Of a stretch of DNA of 64,000 bases, positions 22,408-33,634 are shown in pieces. The translations under genes were made by a program, and so were the position numbers. The DNA is taken from contig NC_085138.1 of the NCBI RefSeq assembly GCF_035046485.1, positions 333,604,421-333,668,420 of the forward strand, read 5' to 3'. How positions within the stretch are numbered: the first letter of the stretch is position 1; every line of letters starts with the position of its first letter. The notes beneath the pieces are model-generated. The model made no database searches and was not told where the DNA came from. It saw nothing but the letters and a program-made list of their open reading frames with translations. Source of the stretch: Aedes albopictus. Taxonomy: Eukaryota; Arthropoda; Insecta; Diptera; Culicidae.

Positions 22408-23315
22408 TCGAGTTTAAAACAAGCAAATATCCACTTCATCCCGAGCCACTCAATCTTGGTCAGGTCAGCAGACGTCTTTAAACCAGTGCATCGTCGGGAT
22501 GATTGTGATGAATACCTTTGGTCATGGCATGAGTGTGTGTGTTTGTGCGAGTGTTTCTGCCATGCCATACACCGTTCAGTTCGGTCCATTGAAATGAGAG
22601 TGTTTGACAAACAGCATCAGTTGCAGCGAAAGCAGGCAGCAGCAGGATCATCATCCAGTAGCCCTTCCAAGGGTGCAAAAGCACTAGTTAACGTTCTCTT
22701 GTTTGCATATCATCATCGGCATACACTCTTCGGCATGTAGAGCAACATCGCATCGTCCATTCATCCATCCATCCATCTTTCGTAACCCCTGAAGACTCGA
22801 CCAGCTAGCCGTCTCGAGCCTGGCTGAGTACCTCCATCACTTGAGTTTGCGAGATAGATGGCGGGAGAGAACGAGCAGGCGGCCTCAAGAATGTCCCCAT
22901 AATGCGCCCCGACCATTGCTTAGCTGGATATGTGGCATGGGAACGCTTTCATGTTCCGGTCTTTCTCGCATCCATCCAGTCTGTGTCTCACTCCGAGATG
23001 AATGTGCGGTGGATGGTTGACATAAAGACCTCGTCACGATACGCTCGCTTGAGTAAGCCATCGTCGCCAAAGTCATCAAACCGCTCTCCCCGCCGCCATC
23101 CGAGCCGCGTGGCGCAACCTCGTTTCGACGTCGCGTCGGCCCAGCCCAGTGTGATAGATACCGCCGCCACCGCCATCATCGTCATAACCGACAACGTCAT
23201 ATCATCATCATGACCCGACCCCCAAAGCGACACACTCCGAGCTGCCCCGAGCGAAGGGGTATAACTACGAACAGCTCAGATAAAACCATCGATAATTAAA
23301 CTCGCACATGGTTTT
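22408..23315. other. Non-repetitive, GC-richer island
   Basis: No TE motifs. It contains a short (catc)n run near 22763 and gt-rich stretches. Open frames of about 100 codons occur on both strands without recognisable domains. It may be host intronic or regulatory sequence. Confidence 0.35.
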
Positions 23316-23319
23316 TCAG

Positions 23320-24070
23320 GAGCGTCTTTATATGACTTTAGCGGGTTTCAGGGGATACTCCCGGGGTCTCATGGTAATTTAGGAGATTATCAGAGAAATT
23401 TGAGTGATCTAAATGGTTTGAAAAAATTATTGGGATCTCAGGAGAATTTTGGAGGGCCTAGAAGGTTTCGAGGTTTCGGAGAGATTTGAGAGGATTTTGA
23501 GATGCGTTTCAGGGGGTCTCAGCAAGTTCAATGAGGTTTCAGTGGCCTCCAAGAAGTTCCGGGGAATATCATAACGTCTTAAGTGATTTCAGGGTATCTC
23601 AGAAGTTTTTCAGGAATTCCAGGGCCTCTTCCGGGATTTCATGGGTCTCTAAAGGGTTTAGAGACCCATGAAACCCCGGAATGTTTCAGGAAGTCTTTTG
23701 GGGTTTTAAAGGTGTGTAAGGATGTGTCACGAGGCCTTAAGAAGTCCTAGAGAGAAATAAAAAGTTTTCAAACTGTTTCAGGTGGCTTCAAGGGGTTTCA
23801 AGGGGTTTCCGAGGGTTCAAAAGGTTCCAATGTATTTCAGGAGATCTCCAGGAATTTAATGGGGTCTCAGAAGTTTCAATCTGTTTCAAGGAGTCTTACT
23901 AGGCTTCAGGGGGTCTCAAAGTTTCAATGGGTATTCAGAAAAATATCAGGAAGTCTCAAGGGCTTCATGTGGCTTCATGGTGTTTCCAGGGGTCTCAACA
24001 GGGTTCATGGAGTCATTGAGGCTTTGGTAGGTTTTCTTATGACGCTCTGGAGATCCCTATTCGCTTTGAA
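23320..24070. repeat. Degenerate GGTTTCAGGGG/GGTCTCA repeat array
   Basis: Runs of ggtttcagggg, ggtctcag and aggtttc at irregular 15 to 25-base spacing. This is the complement of the wording at 1140-1630. The Pao/BEL element inserted at its right edge. Confidence 0.65.
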
Positions 24071-24076
24071 TCTCTC

Positions 24077-24633
24077 TGTTCAGAAAACTACTTTTCGGAA
24101 CGAAACGGAGGCTAAAACACTAGGCAAGTTTCTTTTTCACTATGCTTTATTTCACTTTACACTTTGCACTGTACGATTTTATACGCGCGACGGTTGAAAA
24201 TAAACTAAACTTGGAATGCGCACTCGGCGCATATTTATAGTGCGCCGCACGTTCTAGAAAAGTCGCGCGCAGCGCTTTCTAGAATGGTCGCGAACTCGCA
24301 GTACCTTTCTGGAGCGATGATGATGATGATGACAATAATGACGATCTACCTAATTCACTCTCGGATAGTCGGGCGCAGTCGGGTTGGTCACTCATTCGAG
24401 GTGTGGTGAGCTCCGTCGCTCACTGGAACTCACTCTGTCAGGCATGGCACTCACATAACTGCTGCTGGTGCGCGATGCGGCTGCTGTTGCTGATGTTATT
24501 GCTGTTACTGCTGCTGCTGTTATGACCCACTCTGAGTGGGCAACTCGAATGTTTTGAGCCATTCAATCGTGCATTGCATGTGCTGTGCGGGTTTTCTGCA
24601 CGGAAGTGAAATCCCTCTGTTTCTTTCTGAACA
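24077..24633 (-). repeat. 3' LTR of the Pao/BEL element
   Basis: It starts TGTTC and ends GAACA, a 5-bp inverted repeat. Read on the minus strand it contains TATAAATA (plus 24232-24239) and then AATAAA (plus 24146-24151), in the order expected for U3 promoter and polyadenylation signal. Confidence 0.92.
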
Positions 24634-26147
24634 TACCGCCGGCCTTGAAGGCTCGCCTTCAAAAATCCGTGTTTATGCTGAAGATGGTTCCCTATAAGCG
24701 GCCTTTTGGTACGCTGATTAGTCTGCACCTCTGCATGTTTCGAATTATCACCGTTGTTTCTCTGTGGAGGCTTCGACGACACTGAATCCAAAATTAATCG
24801 ACGATCGAGTTGACGATGTTGCTTTTTTCCATTTCGAACGTTTGTGCAGATCACAGCTGTAGCCGAAATAGCTTGCAGGCGCCCATCGTGCTGCAAGCTT
24901 GGGCGATGCAGAAGTGTGTTGTGCTTCTCACCGCAGAACTTACATCCTCCAGAATGACATCCAACAGCTTGATGTTTGGAGGACAGACAGTTGAAACATA
25001 ACTTCATTTTTCTAACTTCCCTTTTCCTGGCTGCAGGACTCATAGTGATGAATTCATTACACTTCCACAAGGGATGGTACCTACTACTGTGACAAATTCG
25101 ACAACCTGTTGATATCGTTGCAGCAAATGACTGTTGTGTGTAATGAACGGACTTGCTGGGTCTTCCTTTTTCTGCCTCTAATGCTTCCAATGTGTGACAC
25201 CTTTTGTTGATAAACGTAACTATCTCTTCGAAAGTTGGCGTCTCGTTTTCTTGAGTCTGGTTTTCCCTATCGCGACGTGACGACTCATCAAGTTTACTGG
25301 CAAACAGGTACACAAGAACTGTATTCCATTGATCGGTGGGTTCACCCATCTGCTTCAGCAGATTGACATTTCTTTGGCACTCAGTCAGTAATCGACGCAA
25401 CTCTTTAGGGGACTCTCCTGTAATCTGTCTCATGTTGAACAACTCGCGCAATTGTTTCTGCTTGGTTGCTCGCCGATTTTCGAATTGCTCTTTCAACAAA
25501 TCCCACGCAATACGATAGTTAGCATCAGTAATATCCATCGCATCCAGTACACATGCTGCACTCTCTTTGAGAGATGATTTTAGATACAGCAGCTTCTGTA
25601 CATTGGATAGTTGCGTGTTCCTATCGATGAGTGCCTCGAACGCATCACGAAACGAAGGCCAGTTCGTATAATCTCCACTGAATGAAGGCAACTCCAACGT
25701 CGGCAGTTGCACAGCTATTGATTATTGAGGAATGGGCAGCTGGTTTTGAAGCTGAACAGGTAGCAGCGGTTACTCGATGTTACGACAAGCAAATGATGCT
25801 CCTTGTCTCTGCATTTTTCTGAGGACTGAACGCAGAGCAACCCTTGCGTTGATGCATCGCTCCTCAAATGCAGCTCGCTTTTCTTCCTCCTCTTCAGCGT
25901 CGATGTCTTCACTTGAGTCGATGTTGTTCTGCACAGTGCTGTACTCTGCCCAACACTGGTCGATGATCTCTAGCCGCGCTTGAATATGGTCTTCAGTCAG
26001 GCCGGACTTGGAAGCGATATCTCGGATGAATACCTCGATCCGTGTCAATCGTCCCAGAATCACTCCACGCATTCGCTTAAGGTCTGATGCCATGCCGAAA
26101 GTTGTGATGAACCGTCGTTCAAACTGAAATTGATCCTGTATAAACAC
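24438..26147 (-). pseudogene. Pao/BEL gag, interrupted by two in-frame stops
   Basis: The frame from 26147 encodes a Pao-type gag N-terminus with LRMQRQ-like and ARLEIIDQCWAEYSTVQ segments, then meets a TAA near 25770. After 15 codons comes a second TAA. The frame then stays open from 25712 (GTG, not a real start) to 24438 for 424 codons. Within that stretch, residues 1-150 form the gag core (LPSFSGDYTNWPSFRDAFEA) and residues 204-260 hold the Cys-rich region, with CRIC and two knuckles CFNC and CKFC. The last 60 residues run into the 3' LTR. The two stops lie between the two gag blocks in the same phase, so this is decay rather than a frameshift. Confidence 0.88.
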
Positions 26148-26485
26148 TGCTGTGCCGCCGGTCGGTGACGTCGTTGAATTCCTCAGCTGCTTGTGTCTGA
26201 CTGGAACATCGGACGACTGATACGCACCGAATGCACTGACTCACACTGTAGCTGCGATGCTACCGAAATACTCGATGGACGATGAAATAGTCGACTGATC
26301 GAGGCCAACAGTACCGCTGACTGCGACGGATACTGCTACCGTGGTCTTGCGACTATTACTTTCGCGCACACTAACACGACCCGCGACGTGACTACTTACT
26401 TCGACCGTACACGAACACGAGACGCAAAACTTGCCGGTAGCCTTCGGATTTACTAGATCTGCAGGATCCGGTTCGAAGGACCAAA

Positions 26486-27042
26486 TGTTCAGAAAACTAC
26501 TTTTCGGAACGAAACGGAGGCTAAAACACTAGGCAAGTTTCTTTTTCACTATGCTTTATTTCACTTTACACTTTGCACTGTACAATTTTATACGCGCGAC
26601 GGTTGAAAATAAACTGAACTCGGAATGCGCACTCGGCGCATATTTATAGTGCGCCGCACGTTCTAGAAAAGTCGCGCGCAGCGCTTTCTAGAATGGTCGC
26701 GAACTCGCAGTACCTTTCTGGAGCGATGATGATAATGATGACAATGATGACGGTCTACCTAATTCACTCTCGGATAGTCGGGCGCAGTCGGGTTGGTCAC
26801 TCATTCGAGGTGTGGTGAGCTCCGTCGCTCACTGGAACTCACTCTGTCAGGCATGGCACTCACATAACTGCTGCTGGTGCGCGATGCGGCTGCTGTTGCT
26901 GATGTTATTGCTGTTACTGCTGCTGCTGTTATGACCCACTCTGAGTGGGCAACTCGAATGTTTTGAGCCATTCAATCGTGCATTGCATGTGCTGTGCGGG
27001 TTTTCTGCACGGAAGTGAAATCCCTCTGTTTCTTTCTGAACA
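26486..27042 (-). repeat. 5' LTR of the Pao/BEL element
   Basis: Same length as the other LTR, with TGTTC...GAACA ends. The TATA box is at plus 26641-26648. It differs from the other copy by, for example, acaatttta against acgatttta, and by changes in the gatgat run. Confidence 0.92.
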
Positions 27043-27047
27043 CTCTC

Positions 27048-28036
27048 CTTAGGAGTCTTTACTATCGTGTGCAGCATAGTTATTCCAAGTTCTATGGAAA
27101 ATCCCTGGTAACATGGGACAACGAGTTTCTATTTTTTTTCTTGGTTCTGGATAATTCCATTCAGATAAAATCTGACCTCAGTTCAGCAATGTGTTGATTT
27201 GGACCGTTCACTATTTTATAGAACTACGATCGCATCCCTGGCTTCGGGTCCACCGAACGTGTATGGGGCGCCTCGAACATCGGGTGCATGCGTTTTTGAG
27301 TAGCTCCGTTTCATACATAATAAATCCATTCTCATTAAAAGATGACTGTACACAATTTTTCCGACTCATTCCCCGCCCGACGCGCTCAGAGGAAGGAATT
27401 TCCATACCATCAGCACCTCCTGCCATCCACCGCCAGCCCAACAACTTGGCTTTTGTTTGATAAATGTACGTTCCTTGTATATTTTCCACCCTACTCGCGT
27501 GAGCTTGGGCCCGAGTGAAAAGTGGGTTCGGAGAGGTCGGAGGAACTTTCTAACGACACTTGGTGACACCGACGACGACGACGATGGCGGGTTCCAGAGG
27601 GAATCAATTGAAATGTTCTAAGCATGACGGACGGACGGGACGAACCCCTCTTACACACGCGCTAGTTAGCAGTATTATGATTATGAAAATGATGGAAAAG
27701 ATGGTTTGGAAGCACGTGGTGACAGTGCCGGTGCAGCGATGACAAAATTTCATGTAGCCGCCAGCTATGAGTAGGAACGAAAATGTGTCAGGCAATATGT
27801 ATATATAAAGTAACCGGCCGAAGCCGAAGAGTGCCGCACAATGATTGTCACTTGTGATAAAGCTATTATTAATAACCTTCAGCGATGGGAAATTCCCTTT
27901 GAGAAAATAGCTTATTGCCTCTGTTCCGGGGGATTAATCAAAGTTGGGTCTGGGAAGTACAACACAGTGAGGCATGGGTGGTATACAGGGTGTTAGGTTC
28001 GTGAGTGCAAACTTTTTAAAGAATGACAGAGGACCA
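27048..28036. other. Non-repetitive island with a TATA-like motif
   Basis: No TE or gene motif. TATATAAA at about 27802-27809 precedes gtaaccggccgaagccgaag and could be a core promoter, but no supported open frame follows. There is a short gac run near 27570. Confidence 0.3.
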
Positions 28037-28039
28037 TAA

Positions 28040-28197
28040 GGGGGCATCCATTTAGTACGTCACGCAAAATTTGGGAATTTTAGACCCCGCCCCTCCCCCC
28101 TTCGTACAGGTTTTTCGTATAGCTAATGCATTACTTGTCACACTTTCCTGAAACCCCCCTCCCCCCTAAGAGTGTGGCGTACTTAATGGATGCCCCC
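28040..28197. mobile_element. PIF/Harbinger-like MITE (158 bp)
   Basis: Ends GGGGGCATCCATTTAGTACG and cgtacttaatggatgccccc are inverted repeats, flanked by TAA on both sides (28037-28039 and 28198-28200). A three-base TWA duplication is the PIF/Harbinger hallmark. The interior is C-rich on one side and G-rich on the other. A decayed relative lies at 42700-42836. Confidence 0.85.
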
Positions 28198-28200
28198 TAA

Positions 28201-29333
28201 ATGGTTAATAAAATTGTTCTACGCATATGTTCAAATCTCAACCGTTACGTAGTTATTGAACTTCCCATGTTTTTGACTCTTATTGCCTTTACTGGCTATA
28301 ACTTGAAAATGGTCAAACTTATCGCAATTTTTTTACCCTTATTCGAAAGATTATTGAATTTTCTATCAAATGGCATCTTTGAATCGATTGGTTTTGTTAA
28401 ATAACTAAGTTTTCTCAAGCAAATAGCTCAAAATAGTGTGTTTTAATTTGTTTTTGTCAAATATCATTGAAAAATGCGTGATTAATTAAAATTCTTTCTT
28501 AGGCAAAGTTGTGGCCCCTGTTCCACTCTACAATTCGTTCCTTGACACCAAACTTCTAGCTCTTATCGTTTTCTTGCAATTTCGATTTAAACCATTAGAA
28601 ACCTGAGAGTCGAAACTTTTCAAAACACTAAATTAGGTGTACATTGACCATAACAATGACATATCGATTAAAACGTTAAGTAAGCGACCGGAATAATTAC
28701 TAATTAAAAAATCCAACTAAATTGTCATTAAATACTACATTAACACAACTTGAAAGAATAACCTAGAAATAAAAGAAGGAAAAATTTCCTAGAGAAATGT
28801 TAGTGGCTGAAATCTATAACATCACTTTAATGTTTCTCTCAATGAGCGACAACAGAAGCTTATCAAATAGGTTTGCCTCATAAGTGAGACACACCAGCTG
28901 GTAACTTGGTCTACTAAAACTATTGATCATTCGACCATTTGTCCCATGCGACCTTTTGTCCTAAAACCGGTGGTACTGCCCTGGATCGCTGTTATAAGGG
29001 TTGCATCCTTCCTGTCCGTCCGTTACCAAAGCACAAAGATTTGGGACTAATTTCTGACTCTTAGACAAGATTGACGCAATCCTCCACTGGTCGAAAGCTG
29101 TCCTCTCCACGTCTTTGTGGCAGTTGAGGCATGGAAAAGGAAGATACTTTATGGATCAAAAGGTCTGAGCCAGTAAAAAGAGAGAAAGGAAGATTAGTTG
29201 GACACCTATGAAAATACATAGGGACCTCTACATTCTTTCAGGCCAGGGCGTCACGGGTATTTGGGTGTTAGGTGTTCGATTTCAAATCTGAAATAGAAAA
29301 GGAAAATTGTAGATTTATCTGAATATGAAATGG
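28201..29333. other. No gene recognised
   Basis: AT-rich sequence without terminal repeats or motifs that I can identify. Confidence 0.3.
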
Positions 29334-29335
29334 TA

Positions 29336-29556
29336 CACACTTATTTCTGAATTGCCTGTTCGGTACTTTTTTGACGAGGTTATAACAGCAGTACGATCTC
29401 GGTAGTTTCGGTAATCGATTTTACTGAGGTTCAGTAAAACAACTGTCAAAATCGTATGGAAAAGGAAAACAATGCATTTTTGCTGAACGAGCTCGGTGCT
29501 CAGCAGTTTTAATCTCGTCAAAAAATTACCGAACTCGGTAATAAAAATTAAGTGTG
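29336..29556. mobile_element. CACACTTA-family MITE (221 bp)
   Basis: The left end CACACTTATTTCTGAATTGC and the complement of the right end, CACACTTAATTTTTATTACC, continue into ttcggta and tttttgacgag. TA flanks both sides (29334-29335 and 29557-29558). It carries ctcggtagtttcggtaat, as does 18287-18485. Confidence 0.85.
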
Positions 29557-29649
29557 TAGATTTACCTGATTTCTCCTGAAATAAAACGTTTATAAGTAGT
29601 AAGTAAACAATAAAACAGAACGCAAAAATAGAGCCAATGAAATACGCAA

Positions 29650-29746
29650 TCACATCGTTAGGCCAAAAATGTTGTTTGGTTGAAATGGTCACCGTTCCGG
29701 CATATGTTTGGTCGTAAGAAGGTCGAGTGGCCGAAAAATATTATTA
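29650..29746. repeat. GGCCGAA-word repeat, left part of an interrupted array
   Basis: Contains cgttaggccaaaaatg and gtggccgaaaaat. The TA-flanked MITE that follows separates it from the main array at 30104. Confidence 0.5.
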
Positions 29747-30101
29747 CAGTTTCTTACCGATTTTGGCAACACCCGATTTTGGCAACAAAAAATTTTGACC
29801 AAAAATTTTTACCGAAAAATCGTTTGTATTTGTAAATGTATTTATATTTTAGCCTTATTCTTCATCAAAAAATCAAAATGCATTAAATTTTTCAAAATCA
29901 ATAATTTTACAAATCATGACGCAATTTATGAACGCCACCTACAGGGATCGATTTATATCTTGTGAGTAGTCCAAATTTAAAATATAAGCCAAATTAACGC
30001 ATAAAAGTTGAAAATAATCCACAAAAAATTACCGATTTTGGCAACACCCCAATTTGGCAACATAAAATTCACCTCGTGTTGCCAAAATCGGTAAGAAACT
30101 G
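29747..30101. mobile_element. TA-flanked MITE (355 bp) with CAGTTTCTTACCG ends
   Basis: The left end CAGTTTCTTACCGATTTTGG is repeated inverted at 30077-30101. TA lies on both sides (29745-29746 and 30102-30103). Additional internal copies of ccgattttggcaacacc occur near both ends. No coding sequence. Confidence 0.85.
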
Positions 30102-30103
30102 TA

Positions 30104-30515
30104 TATCAAATTGTTTATTTGACCGAATAGGTCATTACGCGGAATATGTAATATGGCCGACTAAGTCATTAGGTTGAACAAGCAGTTAGGCCGAAGAGCT
30201 CGTTACATCTTAATTGGTCATTACGCCAAATTGGTCATTAGGCCGAATAAGGCATTGAACCGTAAAGATCATTAGGACGCAAAGACCACACAAAGGTCAT
30301 TAAGTATGCGGAATGGTTTATTAGGCTGAACAGGTCATAAGGCCAAACAGGTTACCTTTTCTGCCTAATGATCTATTCGGGCTAACGGCCTATTTGGCCT
30401 TATGACTTATTCGGCCTTATGACCTATTCGGCCTTATTACTTTTTTGGCCAAATGACCTTTTCGGCCTAACGACTTTTTTGGTTTAAGGACCTTATCGGC
30501 CTATTGCATCATAAC
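30104..30515. repeat. GGCCGAATNGGTCATTA array, locally inverted
   Basis: To about 30350 the word ggccgaataggtcattagg recurs in the forward sense with variation. From 30360 to 30515 it is in the reverse sense (cctattcggccttatgacc). The block is therefore a foldback of short repeats with a centre near 30355. Confidence 0.75.
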
Positions 30516-31825
30516 TGCACTCTACATTGTCGAATAGAGCTCTTCATAACAACCCCACCCTACCCGGGAAGACGAAAATATCTTAATCATATATCAAATC
30601 GAAGACTTTTTGCTGTCATAGCTCGATGTGATTTTGATGAATTTCAAAATTCTAATGAATATCGCACGAATAGCTCAAAGCGATATGATATCTGTTTTTG
30701 TTCTTGTCGAAAAAAGCTGAAAATTTCTACATAAGAACAAGTTCAGCTCTTCTGCACGAAACGAAACACATACGCGAATTCCGAAAAAGCTACCGATCGA
30801 TAGAATTTGTGATGAAAACAGAACAATACATAGGCAGTCGGATGCCTGAAACATTTGCCAGTCTTGGTAAGGTGGTATGAACTACCAACCAAGCCGATCT
30901 GTTTAAAAGCACAGGTCGCACGGCAGAAGTTTCACGCATTCGGTGTATTCGTTCAATACATGGCCTACTTGCCTAATTTCACCTTCTATAAAATTTTCAC
31001 ATTTGTTCGCTACCTAGCGAATTCTATCATATCTATCATTTCATTATACACTTTGATCTCTACTCCCTTATACTATGAATAGAAAAAGACCGATATAGCC
31101 ACAACATCATCAAGTTAATTATAGAATACGGTCGATAAATCAGAATATGATACACCCATAGAGATGGCTCAATGTTAGTGAAATGCCTTGTGCCCCTTTC
31201 TGTGGAAATGAAGAACCGCATGCTCTTATTCCCATGTTATTTACAACAGCGAGCGACAGTTGAGTGGTAAGCATCGCCGCCTGTGAATCCTAATGTCGTA
31301 GGTTCAATGCTGGATGCTGCCATTTTTTTTATTTTTTTTTCTAGAAAAAATGACAAATCTTGTTTGCTATTGTTTTGATCTTGCAATATCTTAACGAGCT
31401 ATTATTGAGTAGTTCACTATATTAGATTTTGCTATTATTTCTGTTCTTTTACTTCTTATATCAATCAAACCAATATCAGTTTTTGCTCTTCAATAATTCA
31501 ATCAATCATAACTGAATATGCTAATCATCAGATTTTTCACCTACTCGGGTACTAAGCCAAATAGCTTTTCCTTAACGTCTATGGGGATAGTTTGGGTGCC
31601 CTGTATCTTCTCAAGTAGACGTTAAACTAACATGCCTACCCTTTCGTAACGATTGTAAGGACGTGGTCAGGTATACAATGTGATGCTTGATTCGATCAAC
31701 TCTAACACGTAGAAAAAATGTTAATCTCAAACGTTTCTTAGCGACACTATATGTTAGATTTTTCAAAACATATGAAGCTGAGCATTGTAAAGCCACCCAC
31801 GATATGTACAATCGCCTAAGTATGC
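30516..31825. other. No gene; one tRNA-like segment
   Basis: AT-rich and without recognisable motifs, apart from the tRNA-like sequence listed separately at 31255-31322. Confidence 0.3.
31255..31322 (+). repeat. tRNA-like sequence followed by T runs
   Basis: A-box-like agttgagtggtaagc and B-box-like ggttcaatgc are spaced as in a tRNA. A run of T follows, as in a pol III terminator. The anticodon and acceptor stems do not pair well, so a SINE head or tRNA pseudogene is more likely than a working tRNA. Confidence 0.4.
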
Positions 31826-31827
31826 TA

Positions 31828-32840
31828 CACACTTAGAAAATATAACCGAATTCGGTTCAATTTTCAACCGAGTGTTATTGGTTTTTCACAAGAAACCGAG
31901 AAACTCAGTTCAAAACATGTTTTCTGGCGCGATGTTTTGAAAATGAACCGAATTTTCGGTAAAAGTAGAACAACATTGATCGATTGTCATGGTTTTTGAA
32001 CCGATGAGTACGGTAAAGCAATCATATTTTCGAGTTCGGTAAACGAAAACCGAGAAAACTCGGTAATATGCTCAGATTTGTCAAACGTCAGTGGGGTGAA
32101 CTTCACGCCGGATTTTTTAACCGAAAACTCGGTTCTGTACTACAAACAGTCGGACATATTTTTTCTGAGCTAACGTGCGTAAGGTGACTTTTTCCATTCA
32201 GAAGAGTAAGTTTACTGGTGAGTAGCTAAATAAAAATAACTTGTAAAGAAATTTTATGAAAACAATATTCATTAAATATACTTTCAGCCTGCGGCTGATC
32301 AGCCGAAAACCTATGGAGGACTGATCAACTGTCGTTGGGATTGTCATGTAGCGGTCAAATTTTGCTCCTGCTGCTTCACCCTGTGGAATTTTATACGGTA
32401 TCTTGCGACACAACAAAATAGAACAGCGAAGTTTTAAACTTCGAAGATTCCCTCCAAAAAGTTATTGACATTGTTTAAAGTGAATTTTTGATAATGTAAT
32501 AAAGCACACAATTACTTAATCTGGTGGTATTTTTAATTTTATTCCCAAACATTTTTAAAACGGTTGAAATGCTGATATGTAGTAGTAAAAAGAAGAAGAA
32601 ACCATTTATTTAACATTTCAGTCGGTTTGTTTGACAGCTTTCGGTTACATTATTTTAAACCGTATTTCGGTATATCGTCTTTGGACTACCGAGTTTTATC
32701 GGTATGTTTAACAGATCTATGTCAAATGAAGTCAACCGGATGCTCGGTTGTTATTGTTTGAACCGAGCGGGTAACCGAGCGTTCAGCAGATAAAAACTCG
32801 GTTAAAATTCAACCGAGTTCGGTACAATTTTTTAAGTGTG
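31828..32840. mobile_element. TA-flanked foldback-like element (1013 bp), CACACTTA ends
   Basis: Left end CACACTTAGAAAATATAACC and complement of right end CACACTTAAAAAATTGTACC, each followed by gaa(t/c)tcggtt and caaccgag-type words. TA on both sides (31826-31827 and 32841-32842). The middle (32200-32600) is unrelated AT-rich sequence. The ends resemble the two shorter CACACTTA MITEs. Confidence 0.8.
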
Positions 32841-32859
32841 TATGTTTTGCTATGCTATG

Positions 32860-33030
32860 CCAATGACCTATTCGGCCTAACGCACATTTCGGCACAATGA
32901 CCTATTCGGCCCAACGACCTGTTGGACCTAATTAACTATTCGGTTGAATGACGTTTGCGACTTAACAACCTTTGCGGCCTAATGACTTGTTCGGCCAATT
33001 GACCTATCCGACTTAATGACCTTTAGGACG
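32860..33030. repeat. GACCTATTCGGCC array (reverse sense)
   Basis: Words such as aatgacctattcggcctaac recur about every 20 to 24 bases. This is the complement of the first half of the array at 30104-30350. Confidence 0.7.
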
Positions 33031-33034
33031 ATGT

Positions 33035-33403
33035 CCGGTCATTTGGCCGAATGCCGTTTGGTCGAATGCCGTTGGGCGAACGCCATTTGGCCGAATGCCA
33101 TCTGACCGAAAGGGTCGTTTGGCCGAATGCCGTTTGGCCGAATCATGATCAAAAGAATTCAGAGGAAGTTTTTGACATTCTAACTGCCAATATGATTATC
33201 AGAAGTATTTCCTTCTTTGAATCATTGGCTGTTCTTTCGAGTTATACTGAGACGGGGAGCAGTGGTATGGTCCCTTGATTTCATCATTCATTTTTCGGCC
33301 AAACGACATTCGGCCTAATGGCATTCGGCCAAATGGCATTCGGCCAAATGACATTCGGCCAAATGGCATTTGGCAAAATGGCGTTCGGCCAAATGACCCG
33401 GAA
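33035..33403. mobile_element. Foldback of GGCCGAATGCC repeats (about 370 bp)
   Basis: Begins ccggtcatttggccgaatgc and ends with the inverse (ggccaaatgacccgg). The left arm has tandem ttggccgaatgcc units, the right arm tandem cattcggccaaatgg units, with about 150 bases of unrelated sequence between. Confidence 0.65.
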
Positions 33404-33634
33404 CCATGCTGTGAGTTTACTTAAATGGATTCAACTTGAATGGAGGATTGAGTGTACTTCCAAGGGTAACGGCTAACCTTCCCATCGCCAACATTAACAT
33501 CGGGTTCTTCGAGTAGAATCGTTTGTCGTCTTCGGTAACAATACGTCGCATTTATGGATGAATATTTGCAATTGCGTCACATGCGGACAGTCATCCTTGG
33601 GTCGTATCTGATCCGAAAACGATCCCCATTGATT

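Larger units (their letters stand above)
24077..27042 (-). mobile_element. Pao/BEL LTR retrotransposon, gag-only derivative (2966 bp)
   Basis: Two 557-bp LTRs (24077-24633 and 26486-27042) enclose 1852 bases carrying a Pao/BEL gag but no protease core, reverse transcriptase, RNase H or integrase. A 5-bp target duplication CTCTC flanks it (24072-24076 and 27043-27047). On the minus strand the right LTR is the 5' LTR. It is followed by tttggtccttcgaaccggat, a likely primer-binding site, and a purine-rich stretch precedes the left LTR. The LTRs differ at about six positions, so the insertion is fairly young. The pol region appears deleted, since the frame runs from just after the zinc knuckles straight to the 3' end. 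Confidence 0.92.

Noticed and set aside
22902..23213. 103-codon open frame as host exon
   Set aside because: Both strands are open in this GC-rich stretch. There is no recognisable domain, codon signal or splice context.
31255..31322. Functional tRNA gene
   Set aside because: Promoter boxes are present, but the acceptor and anticodon stems do not pair adequately. The same applies to 2880-2948, 42968-43035, 52376-52432 and 53365-53447.
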